Origin: Clostridiales bacterium UBA1770
GTDB taxonomy: Bacteria; Bacillota; Clostridia; Oscillospirales; CAG-272
Assembly (NCBI GenBank): GCA_002315325.1
Contig: DCGU01000015.1
Location: 1 to 13,181, forward strand
Reading direction: 5' to 3'
Length of the DNA: 13,181 nt
Positions 12,978 through 13,181 of the stretch are shown here, piece by piece. The notes under the pieces are model-generated. The model was not told where the DNA came from, did not search any database, and saw only the letters and a program-made list of their open reading frames with translations. Position 1 is the stretch's first letter. The number at the start of each line of letters is the position of its first letter. The translations under genes and the position numbers were made by a program.

Positions 12978-13002
12978 AGTTTTGACCGGTACGGCCAAAA
13001 CT
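12978..13002. repeat. Small hairpin between the two repeat copies
   Basis: AGTTTTG (12978-12984) pairs with CAAAACT (12996-13002). Inside this, CCG (12986-12988) pairs with CGG (12992-12994) around a 3-base GTA loop, with one mismatch between the two stem parts. Confidence 0.6.
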
Positions 13003-13086
13003 AATCCTTAGAATTGCAGACGTTCGTTTTTTTGGAAGTTCATTTAGATTTGAAAAAAAGACGGCTCGTTTTGTGCGGTCTGTGCA

Positions 13087-13181
13087 TTTTTCAAAGGCGG
13101 AACAGCCGAAGAAAAAAGAGTGCAGAATGAACGAAAACCGAGCGTCGCCGTACTCGGTACGGCAGTCGAAGGTTCTCGTTC
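13087..13181. repeat. Palindromic intergenic repeat, copy 2 (cut by the window end)
   Basis: This is a direct repeat of copy 1 at a distance of 231 bp. The core 13103-13181 differs from copy 1 at one base only, the last base of the hairpin loop (T at 12925, G at 13156). The 5' border differs slightly (AAAGGCGGAA against AAGGCGAGA). The window ends two bases before the hairpin closes. Confidence 0.9.

Larger units (their letters stand above)
12846..13181. other. Gene-free region of repeats after tpiA
   Basis: No credible gene is present. The region contains two direct copies of a hairpin repeat, a 10-bp inverted repeat pair (GCACAAAACG 12954-12963 and CGTTTTGTGC 13067-13076), a small hairpin (12978-13002) and poly-T/poly-A tracts (13025-13033 and 13053-13059). 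No standard intrinsic terminator directly follows tpiA, although the first repeat hairpin could serve to end or protect the transcript. Confidence 0.75.

Noticed and set aside
12856..13181. CRISPR array
   Set aside because: There are only two copies, the repeat is about 95 bp with a 135-bp spacer, and no cas genes are present. The form is that of a palindromic intergenic repeat.

Overview
The window looks like a chromosomal segment of an anaerobic, fairly GC-rich Clostridia-type Firmicute, perhaps of the Oscillospirales/Ruminococcaceae. This is an inference. It rests on the clostridial Rnf gene order C-D-G-E-A-B, the long RnfB with many ferredoxin motifs, the linked NusG-domain-II and Gx-transporter (HepA-like) genes, strong AGGAGG-type ribosome sites, and near-consensus sigma-70/sigma-A promoters with 17-bp spacers. 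I cannot name a genus.

Left half (1-9135, minus strand). A partial tRNA gene leaves the window at position 1 behind a consensus promoter. Next comes a two-ATPase ABC-F protein (157-2148). Then comes one long, tightly packed operon transcribed leftward from a promoter at 9135-9107: rnfC, rnfD, rnfG, rnfE, rnfA, rnfB, an RluA-type pseudouridine synthase, a NusG-domain-II membrane protein and a HepA/Gx-type membrane protein. Five junctions are ATGA overlaps and one is TAATG, so translation is probably coupled. Rnf links ferredoxin oxidation to NAD+ reduction and ion export. No apbE gene, whose product attaches FMN to RnfD and RnfG, is present here. The ABC-F gene lies 60 bp after the operon, with an operator-like dyad in the gap.

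Right half (9178-13181, plus strand). A PHP-family histidinol-phosphatase-like gene starts at TTG and is divergent from rnfC. It is followed by an orphan 115-residue, two-helix membrane protein with its own consensus promoter and a good terminator. Next are pgk, which carries an insertion of about 40 residues, and tpiA. Pgk and tpiA are separated by a 125-nt element predicted to fold into a three-way junction. The two glycolytic genes look richer in GCT/GTT/AAG codons than the left half, as expected of highly expressed genes.

The last 335 bases hold no gene. They contain two copies, 231 bp apart, of a hairpin-forming repeat that are 78/79 identical over the compared core, with smaller inverted repeats between them. 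The second copy runs off the window. I see no phage, transposase, CRISPR or defence genes. The most unexplained pieces are the terminal repeat family, the pgk-tpiA structured spacer, the orphan membrane protein, the pgk insertion, and the altered flavin-attachment and cysteine-tail motifs of the Rnf subunits.
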